From Omphiscola glabra (Eukaryota > Mollusca > Gastropoda > Lymnaeidae), in contig OZ024797.1 of NCBI GenBank assembly GCA_964017045.1, positions 13,919,062 through 13,983,061 of the forward strand: a DNA stretch of 64,000 nt. The letters run 5' to 3'. Under the pieces are notes generated by a model. The model ran no database searches. It saw only the letters and a program-made list of their open reading frames with translations, and was not told where the DNA came from. Below, piece after piece: positions 11,579-22,009 of this stretch. Each line of letters opens with the position of its first letter. The first letter of the stretch is position 1. The position numbers and the translations under genes were made by a program.

Positions 11579-11677
11579 CTTCATAGGTCTTGAAGCAAGT
11601 TTAAATCTCATCATAATATCCTATGTGCCATCAAAAATCTCCATATATTATGGATTAGTCAACAGAACTAACAGAAA
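11579..11677 (-). other. Exon-like segment 6
   Basis: On the minus strand ATTTCAG precedes TTTCTGTTAGTTCTGTTGAC, similar to the start of segments 3-5. It ends ACCTATGAAG followed by GTAAAAC, a weaker donor. Stops occur in the frame matching the others. Confidence 0.3.
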
Positions 11678-12064
11678 CTGAAATTTGAATAGTGAATCAT
11701 TTCATAAATGGTAAAAACATGCCTAAATAATTAGTATTTTTTTCAATATGAATGTTAGATGAGTCCTGAATGAGTTTAGATTTTTAAAAGAAAAATAGAT
11801 TTAGAAAATCCAATGCCCAATTACTAATAGGCTTGTATTATTCTCCTACATGAATTAATACTGGCCAAATTTTTTTGTAGATATAAACATTAGACCAACT
11901 ATACTAACAGTCAACTTAACTCTTTAACTCTAACCAAAATAAAAACTTAGTACAGTTTAATTTTTATAAAGAACATATAAACTTGCACAGTCAATATCAG
12001 TTTTAGTTGTAAAGTCTGTGTTAAGCCTAACTAAAATTGTAAATGCCTCTTTCATTATTGCGAC
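11678..12064. other. No recognisable gene
   Basis: AT-rich non-coding sequence. No repeats or open frames of note. Confidence 0.5.
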
Positions 12065-12199
12065 AAAAAAATATTGTTAACTAGTGTCTAGTGTTTTATT
12101 TAAAATATTCTAATGCTTACACGTAGATGTTCATTCATTGTTGAATTGAATTTTCCAAAAAAATATTGTTAACTAGTGTCTAGTGTTATATTTAAAATA
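12065..12199 (+). repeat. 92-bp tandem duplication, left part (empty site plus split copy)
   Basis: ATATTGTTAACTAGTGTCTA occurs at 12071 and again at 12163. The first copy is uninterrupted through TTGAATTGAATTTTCC. The second is broken after TTTAAAATA (12191-12199) by the element at 12200, and its right half resumes at 12975. Confidence 0.92.
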
Positions 12200-12974
12200 G
12201 GAAGTGTCTACACGTCCGGCGCGCCGGACTTTTTATCCCCTACACTAAACGTCCGGCGCGCCGGACTTTTTAGTGCGGGAGCTATACGTCCGGTGACCAA
12301 GTCACATGACCCCCGTAACAAACCCTATTTCTCAGTACTGACCTAGTTGTAAGATAAGGCTGTTCAATATGAACCAGTGAGGTCTTGTGGTAGAGTAGAC
12401 GCTTAGCGACCTTACAATATGTGATAGGTTACTGGATCGGGATCGAATTTTACCCCTTTTTTTAAAATTATTTTAATTAAAAGTATATTTTATATTTAAT
12501 TTATTATGTTTCTTTGTAACAATAGTCAGAGCTTTATGAGATTTAAAGGACTTTTTTTTTTGTTGAGTCGGAATACTAGTAATACTAGTACGTCTACTAA
12601 TCTACTACTTACTAGTTAGTTAGTTAGTTAGGTATAGGCCGACTAGTTTAATATTCACAGTCAAATGCTTAGTTTATGTATCTCATAGTCATAGCATATG
12701 AATATATTAACATTTTCTGTATTTATTTATTATCTAGGGATCGGCTGACTATATAATATGTAATTACTGTACACAATATTGGAATATCATATGCAATGCT
12801 TCAATGCAACTATTTTGCCGGCGACCTCTTGTCACATGACATATCTTCCACTAGCGGTCACTAGCTCGCCGGAACAATTTCTCCAACTAGGCGTCCGGCG
12901 GTCATGTGACTTGGTCGCCGGACTTTTTATCTCCCGCACTAAACGTCCGGCGCGCCGGACGTGTAGACACTGCC
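12200..12974. mobile_element. MULE-type MITE with 9-bp target duplication
   Basis: A 775-bp element is flanked on both sides by TTTAAAATA (12191-12199 and 12975-12983). The left end is GGAAGTGTCTACACGTCCGG and the complement of the right end is GGCAGTGTCTACACGTCCGG. The inverted similarity continues about 90 bp inward, to ACCAAGTCACATGACC. The ends carry perfect 16-bp palindromes GTCCGGCGCGCCGGAC, two on the left and one on the right. A 9-bp duplication with GG-starting long TIRs is characteristic of Mutator-like elements. It encodes no transposase. Confidence 0.92.
12380..12460 (+). other. tRNA-like sequence inside the MITE
   Basis: GTCTTGTGGTAGAGTAGACG resembles a D-arm/A-box. GATCGAATTTTACCCC, about 50 bp on, resembles a T-arm/B-box and is followed directly by a T-run that would stop pol III. 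A cloverleaf was not completed by eye. It may be a captured tRNA pseudogene or a SINE head. Confidence 0.45.
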
Positions 12975-13036
12975 TTTAAAATATTCTAATGCTTACACGT
13001 AGATGTTCATTCATTGTTGAATTGAATTTTCCAAGA
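12975..13036 (+). repeat. Right half of the split 92-bp duplicate
   Basis: It starts with the second TTTAAAATA and continues TTCTAATGCTTACACGTAGA, identical by eye to the uninterrupted copy at 12099-12156. Confidence 0.92.
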
Positions 13037-14635
13037 TTAGAAGCTCAATAAGACCTAAAAGATTCCCACTGTGTGATGTAATACAGAAAACACTTTGTTG
13101 AGACTTGTATTTTTGCTGGAAGGGTTAACGTTTTTGTCTCCGGCCCGGTCAGTGACAGTGTCTCTCCTCTTTACCTAAGTTTGAAAATAAATGAAAATTG
13201 TCTTAAAACATGTCATATGGGCTAGGCATAGACCTAACAAAACTAGGGCATTTCTACTTTTAAATTACTATTGTATAAAGTAAACTATTTTTTTAAAACA
13301 GGCTCTAAGTCTGACAATATTTTTAAAGTTTAAAAAAGAGTTGTTAAATATTTTATGTCCTAACTTTAACATATTCAACCTTAAAGCCTGTGAATGATTT
13401 GGCATAGGTCTACCTATTTTTATAATAATATAATAATTGGCTTAGGCCTCCTTTACTTTTATAACAATTTTTATTATTATATTTACAAATTAAATGTTTC
13501 GCCATGTGGCATTCTGTCTAAGTCTAATCCATTTAAAACTATAAGCCTAACCAACTAACCAGATTAGACTATAGTTTGGTCTAATCTTGTTAGATTAGTA
13601 ATATGTTATTAAATTACCGATATTCATCCACCAGCCACCCATACTTTACTACTCATGGCCATAGTCGCCATAGTATGGTCCATCATTGCCATCATTTCTT
13701 CATATTCAAAACATAATCTAGATAGAACTATTACCGATAAACTCGATTTCAAATTTAAATTAATTGAAATAATACTTAGTTAAAAATAAATTACTATTAA
13801 TGCAATGATACTATTACATGTTTCAAGCAATGATACTATTACCTGTTTCAATCTTCTACTGGAAGCGAAACGTTAGCCGAAAATTTCAATTTCAAATCAG
13901 TAAAAGTAACGCCAACCTCCATCGAGAAGAATCCCCGGTTTAATGTAAAAATTCGAATTTTGAAAGGGGCGAAATAAAGTTTTTTCTAATTATTAATTGC
14001 ATAGCTCTGCAAACGTTATTTATTTTCTAGTAAATATTTTATCGATTTTAAAATTAATTAAAACAAATAAGTAAAAATAGTGTGCTTAACTACGACAAAC
14101 TTATTGATGCAAGTAATTGTGATGTTGTTCAACTTTTTAAACGCTTGGCTTCTTACATATTTTTATTGTAAAAAAAAATTTAATACTTTAACTTACTGTT
14201 TTTTTTAAAATAACAGTAAGAAATTATCATTTACAGCAATATAGAGTTTTATTACATTCAAAACCTGTTAAATAACATTGAATTATTAACAGTGTATGTG
14301 TTATCAGTTTTGAATGTCTCTTATTAACTGCCGCATTTCGAGTCTATTTTATAAGCTGTTGGCTTCAGCCTATACATGCAGCACGTTAACTGGATGTTAA
14401 AAGGTATAGACAATTACTCGTTAAATTAGCACTAGGTCAATTGTTAGAAATATATTTAATAAATAGAAGAACTATCGATTTCAGTATTCTTAATAGTGTT
14501 GTCATTTCCATTGAAGATTGAAATCAACTGATTGCTCCGTTGGATGAGAAAATGTTTATTACCTATATATTTTATGTCATCATTAGCAGATGTCTGATGA
14601 CCTTAGCGCCTTCGCCTTCACTGCTTTGAAAAATG
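13037..14635. other. No recognisable gene
   Basis: Strongly AT-rich sequence without long open frames. A direct duplicate of CAATGATACTATTAC occurs at about 13803 and 13830. No terminal repeats or RNA genes were seen. Confidence 0.5.
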
Positions 14636-14637
14636 TT

Positions 14638-15030
14638 GATTTTCAGATAATTTTATCCACTGATTTTCATAAAACTTAATCCACTGATTTTAATATAACC
14701 TTATCCCCTGATTTTAATATAAATGTATCCACTGGTTTTCATATAATTTTATCCACTAATTGTCATATAATTTATCCACTGAATTTAATATAACTAAATC
14801 CACCTATTTTAATAATAGCTTTTTCCACTCATTTTCTTAATTTTGACAATAATTTTCTTATATATCAACCGATTTCATAATACTTTATCCACTGATTTTC
14901 ATATTTATAACTTAATCCACCGTTTTTCATATAACTATATGCAGTTACTTCAATATAAATTATCCACTAATTTTCATATGAATTAATCCACTGATTTCCA
15001 TATCATTTCCTCCACTGATTTTGATTTTAA
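14638..15030. repeat. Degenerate ~25-bp tandem repeat
   Basis: TTATCCACTGATTTTCATAT and variants recur every 22-27 bp, with many substitutions. This is an old array compared with its neighbours. Confidence 0.8.
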
Positions 15031-15084
15031 GAATTTGCTTTAAACAAAACTAACACATAAAATGGGGTGTATGTGTTCTGGTGA

Positions 15085-15371
15085 AACACCTTACAGTACC
15101 ATTACATGAGGCATGTGTGTTCTAAACGTATTACAGTATCATTACATGAGGCATGTGTGTTCTAAACGTATATTATCAGTATCATTACACGAGGTATGTG
15201 TGTTCTAAACGTATATTATCAGTATCATTACACGAGGTATGTGTGTTCTAAACGTATATTATCAGTATCATTACATGAGGCATGTGTGTTCTAAACGTAT
15301 ATTATCAGTATCATTACACGAGGTATGTGTGTTCTAAACACATTACAGTATCATTACGTGCATGCGGGGCA
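15085..15371. repeat. ~40-43-bp tandem repeat (about 7 copies)
   Basis: GCATGTGTGTTCTAAACGTA with a following CAGTATCATTACA(T/C)GAGG recurs. Later copies carry an ATT insertion that lengthens the unit. Confidence 0.92.
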
Positions 15372-15510
15372 TGTGTGTTTATAGCAAAAAAAAAGCAAGT
15401 TAATCAACTCAAGAATGTCTTCTTTACATCAATTCAAAGAAGCGCATGCAATAGGAGTATTAGTTACACTGTGTACATGAATTAAATTTGTTGTCAGTCA
15501 TGGTATTAAG

Positions 15511-15662
15511 AAAGAGCGTAGCAACGAGTTACATATACGCATTTTGGTTTTGTCTCGCCCCGGGCACGAAAAGCCATAAATGCCGCCCCTAAATAATTTA
15601 ACGTAAGAAAGTGCTACCCGGAGAGGACACGCCCCCCCCGCCACTTTCTTTCTACACCCCTG
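15511..15662. mobile_element. Decayed CAGNGGCGTAGC-family MITE
   Basis: The complement of the right end reads CAGGGGTGTAGAAAG. The left end reads AAAGAGCGTAGCAACGAG, the family terminus with its first bases mutated. The interior has the GCCCCGGGCACGAAAAGCC and GCCGCCCCTAAA words typical of these elements. Flanks do not show a clean 8-bp duplication. Confidence 0.45.
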
Positions 15663-15778
15663 ATTGAACCGTATCGGGGGGGGGGGGGGAACAACATTCC
15701 ATTTAGTTATTGGACAATTTATATTACAATTATTGAAATAAGTTTTAATAAGTACATTAAATACGACTTTCATTTCAG

Positions 15779-17690
15779 ACTCGCAATACAACATCACAGA
15801 ATTGCAATTCAACATCACAGAATAGCAATGCAACATCACAAAACTGCAATAAAACATCACAGAATTGCAATGCAACATCACAAAACTGCAATAAAACATC
15901 ACAGAATTGCAATACAAACTCACAGAATTGCAATACAAACTCACAGAATTGCAATACAAACTCACAGAATTGCAATACAACATCACAGAATTGCAATACA
16001 AACTCACAGAATTGCAATACAAACTCACAGACTTGCAATACAACCTGACAGAATTACATTTTTTTAAAAAATCACAGGAATGCAATACAAATTCACAGAA
16101 TCGCAATACAACATCACAGAATTGCAATACAACATCACAGAATTGCAATACAACATCATAGAATTGCAATACACTTAACATCACAGAATTGCAATACAAA
16201 CTCACAGACTTGCAATACAACCTGACAGAATTACATTTTTTTTAAAAATCACAGGAATGCAATACAAATTCACAGAATCGCAATACAACATCACAGAATT
16301 GCAATACAACATCACTGAATTGCAATACACTTAACATCACAGAATTGCAATACACTTAACATCACTGAATTGCAATACAAACTCACAGAATTGCAATACA
16401 AACTCACAGAATTGCAATACACTTAACATCACAGAATTGCAATACACTTAACATCACTGAATTGCAATACACTTAACATCACAGAATTGCAATACACTTA
16501 ACATCACTGAATTGCAATACACTTAACATCACAGAATTGCAATACACTTAACATCACAGAATTGCAATACAAACTCACAGAATTGCAATACAAACTCACA
16601 GAATTGCAATACACTTAACATCACAGAATTGCAATACACTTAACATCACTGAATTGCAATACACTTAACATCACAGAATTGCAATACACTTAACATCACT
16701 GAATTGCAATACACTTAACATCACACAATTGCAATACACTTAACATCACTGAATTGCAATACACTTAACATCACAGAATTGCAATACACTTAACATCACA
16801 GAATTGCAATACAAACTCACAGAATTGCAATACACTTAACATCACAGAATTGCAATACAAACTCACAGAATTGCAAAACAAACTCACAGAATTGCAATAC
16901 ACTTAACATCACTGAATTGCAATACACTTAACATCACAGAATTGCAATACACTTAACATCACAGGATTGCAATACACTTAACATCACAGGATTGCAATAC
17001 ACTTAACATCACAGAATTGCAATACAAACTCACAGAATTGCAATACAAACTCACAGAATTGCAATACACTTAACATCACAGAATTGCAATACAAACTCAC
17101 AGAATTGCAATACAAACTCACAGAATTGCAATACACTTAACATCACAGAATTGCAATACACTTAACATCACTGAATTGCAATACACTTAACATCACAGAA
17201 TTGCAATACACTTAACATCACTGAATTGCAATACACTTAACATCACAGGATTGCAATACACTTAACATCACAGGATTGCAATATACTTAACATCACAGAA
17301 TTGCAATACAAACTCACAGAATTGCAATACAAACTCACAGGATTGCAATACACTTAACATCACAGAATTGCAATACACTTAACATCACTGAATTGCAATA
17401 CACTTAACATCACAGAATTGCAATACACTTAACATCACTGAATTGCAATACACTTAACATCACTGAATTGCAATACAAACTCACAGGATTGCAATACACT
17501 TAACATCACAGAATTGCAATACACTTAACATCACTGAATTGCAATACACTTAACATCACAGAATTGCAATACACTTAACATCACAGAATTGCAATACACT
17601 TAACATCACAGAATTGCAATACACTTAACATCACAGAATTGCAATACAACATCACAGAATTGCTACACAAGCTCACACAATTGCAATACA
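15779..17690. repeat. Compound 21/25-bp minisatellite (CACAGAATTGCAATACA)
   Basis: The core CACAGAATTGCAATACA recurs for 1.9 kb with two spacer types, giving a 21-bp unit (ACT or ACA before the core) and a 25-bp unit (CTTAACAT). Left of about 16160 the 21-bp form dominates. To the right the two forms alternate in repeating higher-order blocks. A roughly 165-bp segment around 16030-16140 recurs at 16200-16310. The ORFs of up to 240 codons here are repeat by-products. Confidence 0.97.
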
Positions 17691-17707
17691 AACTTGCATA
17701 ATTAATC

Positions 17708-18016
17708 GAATTAACCACAAAATTCTGTCCCTGGCGTACAGCTGCATAGATGGCTCTGCACTGGAATATCTAAAAGAACTGCTTTATAAACATGTAACCT
17801 TAAAGAACCTGCGGTCCTCAACTCAGTCCTTACTGAAAATTCCTAGTGTGGATGAACACAGAAAAAGAAGTATACTGAGTGCGCTCTGTTGAAGAGGAGT
17901 ATTGAAAAGGACCGAAAATCATTTAGGAAACATTTAGAGACTTTTTTGTTTAAATATATTTGAGGAAACCAGAGCGCAGTGAGCATGCTAAAGTAGCATC
18001 AATCAATCAATCAATT
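17708..18016 (+). mobile_element. 5'-truncated LINE 3' end (CR1/Jockey-like RT tail)
   Basis: Codons 17719-17889 read KILSLAYSCIDGSALEYLKE, then LLYKHVTLKNLRSSTQSLLK, then IPSVDEHRKRSILSALC. This matches the style of the C-terminal region of non-LTR retrotransposon ORF2, where the R-S-S-T-Q-x-L-L-x-I-P segment precedes a W-N-S-L-P motif. Here a stop at 17890 and a deletion remove W-N-S-L-P. The frame resumes at 17898 as SIEKDRKSFRKHLETFLFKY and a stop at 17961. The 3' end is (ATCA)n, as in CR1-type elements. It is dead. Confidence 0.8.
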
Positions 18017-18460
18017 AGAATACAAACTCACAGAATTAGAATACAAACTCACAGAATAACAATACAAACTCACAGAATTAGAATACAAGCTCACAGAATT
18101 GCAATACAAACTTACATATTACAATACAAACTCACAGAATTAGAATACAAACTCACAGAATTAGAATACAAACTCACAGAATTAGAAGACTCACAGAATT
18201 AGAATACTATAGCTCACATATTTGCAATACAAACACACAGAATTACAATACAAACTCAAAGAATTACAATACAAACTCACAGAATTGCAATACAAATTCA
18301 CAGAATGACAATACAAACTCACAGAATTGCAATACAAACTCACATAATTATAATACAAACAAAATTACAATAAGACTCATATATTTACAATACAGAATTT
18401 TACAACAAACAGAATTACAATTAAAACTCACAGAATTACAAGACAACCTCTGGAGTTAAA
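18017..18460. repeat. Continuation of the minisatellite beyond the LINE
   Basis: Units of CACAGAATTAGAATACAAA, then more degenerate ones. The LINE fragment separates them from the main array. Sequence drift increases to the right. Confidence 0.9.
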
Positions 18461-19011
18461 ATACAAACAGAATTACAATTCAAACTCATATATATATCTA
18501 TAATACAACCAGGAGTACAATAGGAACTCGGAGAGTCCACTTATAAGGGTGTCCTCATCAGTTTGAAATTTCGGCCCAAATCCTAAAATTGGAATGTTAC
18601 GGCGTGCCAAGGGGCCATAAAACTACATAGGGCCCAAATTGTGCCAGCCAGGTCACTGTTAGGTGTAACGGGATACTCCTAATACATGACATGTAACTCT
18701 ATCCGTCATAATCCTAGACCTCTAAAAAATCACATGTTCTTCTATCCGTCTTAATTCTGAATGTTCATGTCGGTATATACTTTTGTGCACACAATAAAAT
18801 AAGTGTCATCTCAAACAAATCTTTTCGTTTGATCGACGCTGCTCGAATTGTCGGCCTTTTCTCCGGGAATCTCTATTGTACAACCATAGTGTCAATTTTG
18901 AAAAAAATGTTTGGAACCTCACGGTGCGATTTTCTTTTTATAAACGGGCGTCTTTCTGAGACGTTATCACAGAACAAACTAAACGTATGATAATTGAAAT
19001 CGGATGTGCAT
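18461..19011. other. No recognisable gene
   Basis: Single-copy-looking sequence. A short internal repeat (TTCTATCCGTCTTAATTC with a diverged copy about 60 bp upstream) is present but no open frame. Confidence 0.5.
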
Positions 19012-20128
19012 CAAGACATCAGGCCAGGGCCCTATATGGATTGTGGTGCCACTAATGATGATATTAACACTTCCGGCCAGGGCCCTATATGGGCTGTGGT
19101 GCCACTGATGATTATATTAAGACATCAGGCCAAAATCCATAAGCTGTAGTGCCACTGATGATGATATTAAGACACCAGGCCAGAACCCTATATGAGCTGT
19201 ATTGCCACTGATGATAATATTAAGACATCAGGCCAGGTCCCTATATGGGCTGTAGTGCCACTGATGATAATATTAAGACATCAGGCCAGGTCCCTAAATG
19301 AGCTGTATTGCCACTGATGATAATATTAAGACATCAGGCCAGGTCCCTATATGGGCTGTAGTGCCACTGATGATGATATTAAGACATCAGGCCAGGTCCC
19401 TATATGAGCTGTATTGCCACTGATGATAATATTAAGACATCAGGCCAGGTCGCTATATGGGCTGTAGTGCCACTGATGATAATATTAAGACATCAGGCCA
19501 GGTCCCTAAATGAGCTGTATTGCCACTGATGATAATATTAAGACATCAGGCCAGGTCCCTATATGAGCTGTATTGCCACTGATGATAATATTAAGACATC
19601 AGGCCAGGTCCCTAAATGAGCTGTAGTGCCACTGATGATAATATTAAGACATCAGACCAGGTCCCTAAATGAGATGTAGTGCCACTGATGATAATATTAA
19701 GACATCAGGCCAGGTCCCTAAATGAGCTGTAGTGCCACTGATGATAATATTAAGACATCAGGCCAGGTCCCTAAATGAGCTGTAGTGCCACTGATGATAA
19801 TATTAAGACATCAGGCCAGGTCCCTAAATGAGCTGTAGTGCCACTGATGATAATATTAAGACATCAGACCAGGTCCCTAAATGAGCTGTAGTGCCACTGA
19901 TGGTAATATTAAGACATCAGGCCAGGTCCCTAAATGAGCTGTAGTGCCACTGATGATAATATTAAGACATCAGGCCAGGTCCCTAAATGAGCTGTAGTGC
20001 CACTGATGATAATATTAAGACATCAGGCCAGGTCCCTAAATGAGCTGTATTGCCACTGATGATAATATTAAGACATCAGGCCAGGTCCCTAAATGAGCTG
20101 TATTGCCACTGATGATGATATTAAGACA
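19012..20128. repeat. 53-bp minisatellite (about 21 copies)
   Basis: GACATCAGGCCAGGTCCCTA and TGCCACTGATGATAATATTA recur at 53-bp spacing. Variants (CTATATG/CTAAATG, GTAGTG/GTATTG) are ordered: the left end is more diverged and the interior copies are nearly identical. Confidence 0.97.
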
Positions 20129-20269
20129 TAGAAGAAAACAATGAGAACAGTTCTAGACATGTTGTCATGAGATCCCCGATAAGTAGAATCGAGATAACTA
20201 TAATTTAGCGCGCATTTTTTTATTTTAATTTTTTTTATGCATTTAACTTTAGTGAATGAGCATCACTAA

Positions 20270-20348
20270 ACAAAACGTGATGCCATTCAGCAAACGTGAT
20301 GCCATTCAGCAAATATGATGCCATTCAGCAACGTGACGCCATTCAGCT
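20270..20348. repeat. 21-bp tandem repeat, 4 copies
   Basis: AACGTGATGCCATTCAGC recurs four times with small changes, directly before the Helitron-like end at about 20360. Confidence 0.85.
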
Positions 20349-20360
20349 GTTTATGTACTT

Positions 20361-20410
20361 GCTAGAAATAATCCGCGAAACAGTTGTGGCGGCATTGCGT
20401 GAACTTCCTA
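20361..20410 (-). mobile_element. Helitron-like 3' end
   Basis: On the minus strand, TAGGAAGTTCACGCAATGCC is followed by CCGCCAC...TTTCGCGG, which can pair as a hairpin, then ATTATTTCTAG. A hairpin about 8 bases before CTAG is a Helitron 3' terminus. A partial tandem copy lies at about 20418-20450. Confidence 0.5.
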
Positions 20411-20459
20411 TCTATTAATGTTGGCGGCATTGAGTGAACTTCCTAGCTATTAAATTTTT

Positions 20460-20607
20460 TTTTTTTTTTTTTTAAACATGCATTCAATTAACCCACTTCA
20501 TAATAATCCAAAGTATAGTACTAACTACTGGGGATTATATTTTGCATGCCTATTGAACACATCGTTAGTGCAATCAATACATAAACGCATACCTAGATTA
20601 TGGTGAA
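20460..20607. other. T-run and AT-rich spacer
   Basis: A T-run of about 20 at 20455-20474 followed by AT-rich DNA. No gene. Confidence 0.5.
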
Positions 20608-20611
20608 TCAT

Positions 20612-20680
20612 TTTCTTACTAGTAATAACCCGCCAGACAATGGCGGCGGCGATGCATGCACTTTCCATCTACGAAATGTA
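20612..20680 (-). mobile_element. Helitron-like 3' end, second copy
   Basis: On the minus strand, TAGATGGAAAGTGCATGC is followed by CCGCCATTGTCTGGCGGG, a hairpin with six paired bases and a short loop, then TTATTACTAG. It shares its sequence with the copy at 20361 and with 34045 and 51932, marking a dispersed family. Confidence 0.6.
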
Positions 20681-20867
20681 TTTGAAAACACATGCATCCA
20701 ATTATAGCACTTACAAGAAAAGCAATTAGTGGTATCTTCTAGAAATTGTATCTTGCCGCCCTTTGAAGATATTGTTGGAGCCATACTTTCGTACCAAGAG
20801 ATTATTATTTGTGATTTATAGACACCATCACTATTATAATTTAGCCCCCTTTTGTCTGGTTCTAATA

Positions 20868-21060
20868 CAGCGGTTCTCAATATGTGGGTCGTGACCCCAT
20901 TGGGGGGGTCGAACGATCCTATTACCCAAAAGTCCTTTGGAAAACATATATACACTACAGTTATAAAGTACCAACGAAAAATAATTGTGTGCTTGGGGGT
21001 CACCACTACATCAGGACCTGTATTAATGGGTCGCGGCATAAGGAAGGTTGAGAACCACTG
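20868..21060. mobile_element. MER5-like hAT MITE, copy 1
   Basis: The left end CAGCGGTTCTCAATATG and the complement of the right end, CAGTGGTTCTCAACC, are the terminal repeats of the widespread Charlie/MER5-type hAT MITEs. Flanks TTCTAATA and CTCTAATA form an 8-bp target duplication with one mismatch. Length 193 bp, non-autonomous. Confidence 0.92.
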
Positions 21061-21068
21061 CTCTAATA

Positions 21069-21590
21069 AAAGACAGTTTATCTTTGTGATAAAAATGTAG
21101 AAGTAAATATCAAAATTAGCCCCCTTTAGAAATCGAAACTTATGCATTATTGTGACGAAATACAAGAAGAACTATTTCAGAATGTCTATTTAATGCTATA
21201 TAAACTAGTGATAAGGTTAGAATTGTCCAAGACTTGGAACTGAGGGAGAAACAGCCTTAAGATGGGGTGGAGTATGCGGGAAGATATTGGCCGAGGAGGA
21301 GGGGTGGATGTTGGAGCGTTGTAGGAGGCATATGGGGGGGGGGGGAAGAGAGAGAGAGACAAGTTTCACGGAGTCACCTGAGACAATGGGGGCAGCCATG
21401 AAGTATCGTTGGTGGACTCGGAGAAGCTAACGAAACATGAGGGTGCCATTAGGGACCGGAATCGAACAGGGCCCTTGTCGGATCCGGTTTCCTTGTGCCC
21501 GGTCGATCTCTGACAGCTATAGGCTGTGATTTACTTTCAATCAGTGGGTGGAGCTACGGGGCCACAAAAGGCAACCAATAATGCAGTGTG
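21069..21590. other. No gene; weak tRNA/SINE-like B-box
   Basis: A G-run near 21331. On the minus strand CTGTTCGATTCCGGTCCC (about 21448-21465) matches a pol III B-box, but no convincing A-box or cloverleaf accompanies it. Otherwise nothing is recognised. Confidence 0.3.
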
Positions 21591-21725
21591 GGGTCAGAGG
21601 TTAAATCTTCATATTATACTCCTAGGGTTTTAGGGTCAGAGGTTACACCTTCATATATTATAGCCCTATGGTCTTAGGGCTAGAGGCTAAGTCTTCATAT
21701 ATTATAATCCTATATGCTGTTTTTA
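21591..21725. repeat. ~50-bp tandem repeat, 3 copies
   Basis: GGGTCAGAGGTTA...CTTCATATTATA...CCTAGGGTTTTA recurs three times with substitutions. Confidence 0.8.
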
Positions 21726-22009
21726 AGTTCATAATGATATGATTAAAGTCTATTTGCACTCACGCTCATAAACAAACTAAAATAAAAGATGGGGATTTTT
21801 TTCAAAACCTTTTCATTTTGATTTAATAGATATCAGTGGAGTCGATATTATGTTTACATTGTATTACTTTTAACGTGTATGCGTCTGTTTGGGGAAAAGG
21901 GGGGGGGGACACTGTTGACGTTATTTTCTGTTTCCGTATTCTCTGCGGACGGATTATATATATGCAAATTAAAAACCGTTTTCCACCCGAATCTCTTCCC
22001 GTCATTTTG
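21726..22009. other. Spacer before the 23-bp array
   Basis: AT-rich, with a G-run at about 21899-21908. Open frames here only appear long because they run into the stop-free array. Confidence 0.5.

Noticed and set aside
12779..12979. 66-codon ORF at the right end of the MULE MITE
   Set aside because: It lies across the terminal inverted repeat and has no similarity to a transposase.
15498..16220. 240-codon minus-strand ORF
   Set aside because: It is composed of the CACAGAATTGCAATACA array plus a decayed MITE, with no domain.
21440..21540. tRNA gene on the minus strand
   Set aside because: Only a B-box-like word is present. Acceptor and D arms cannot be paired by eye.
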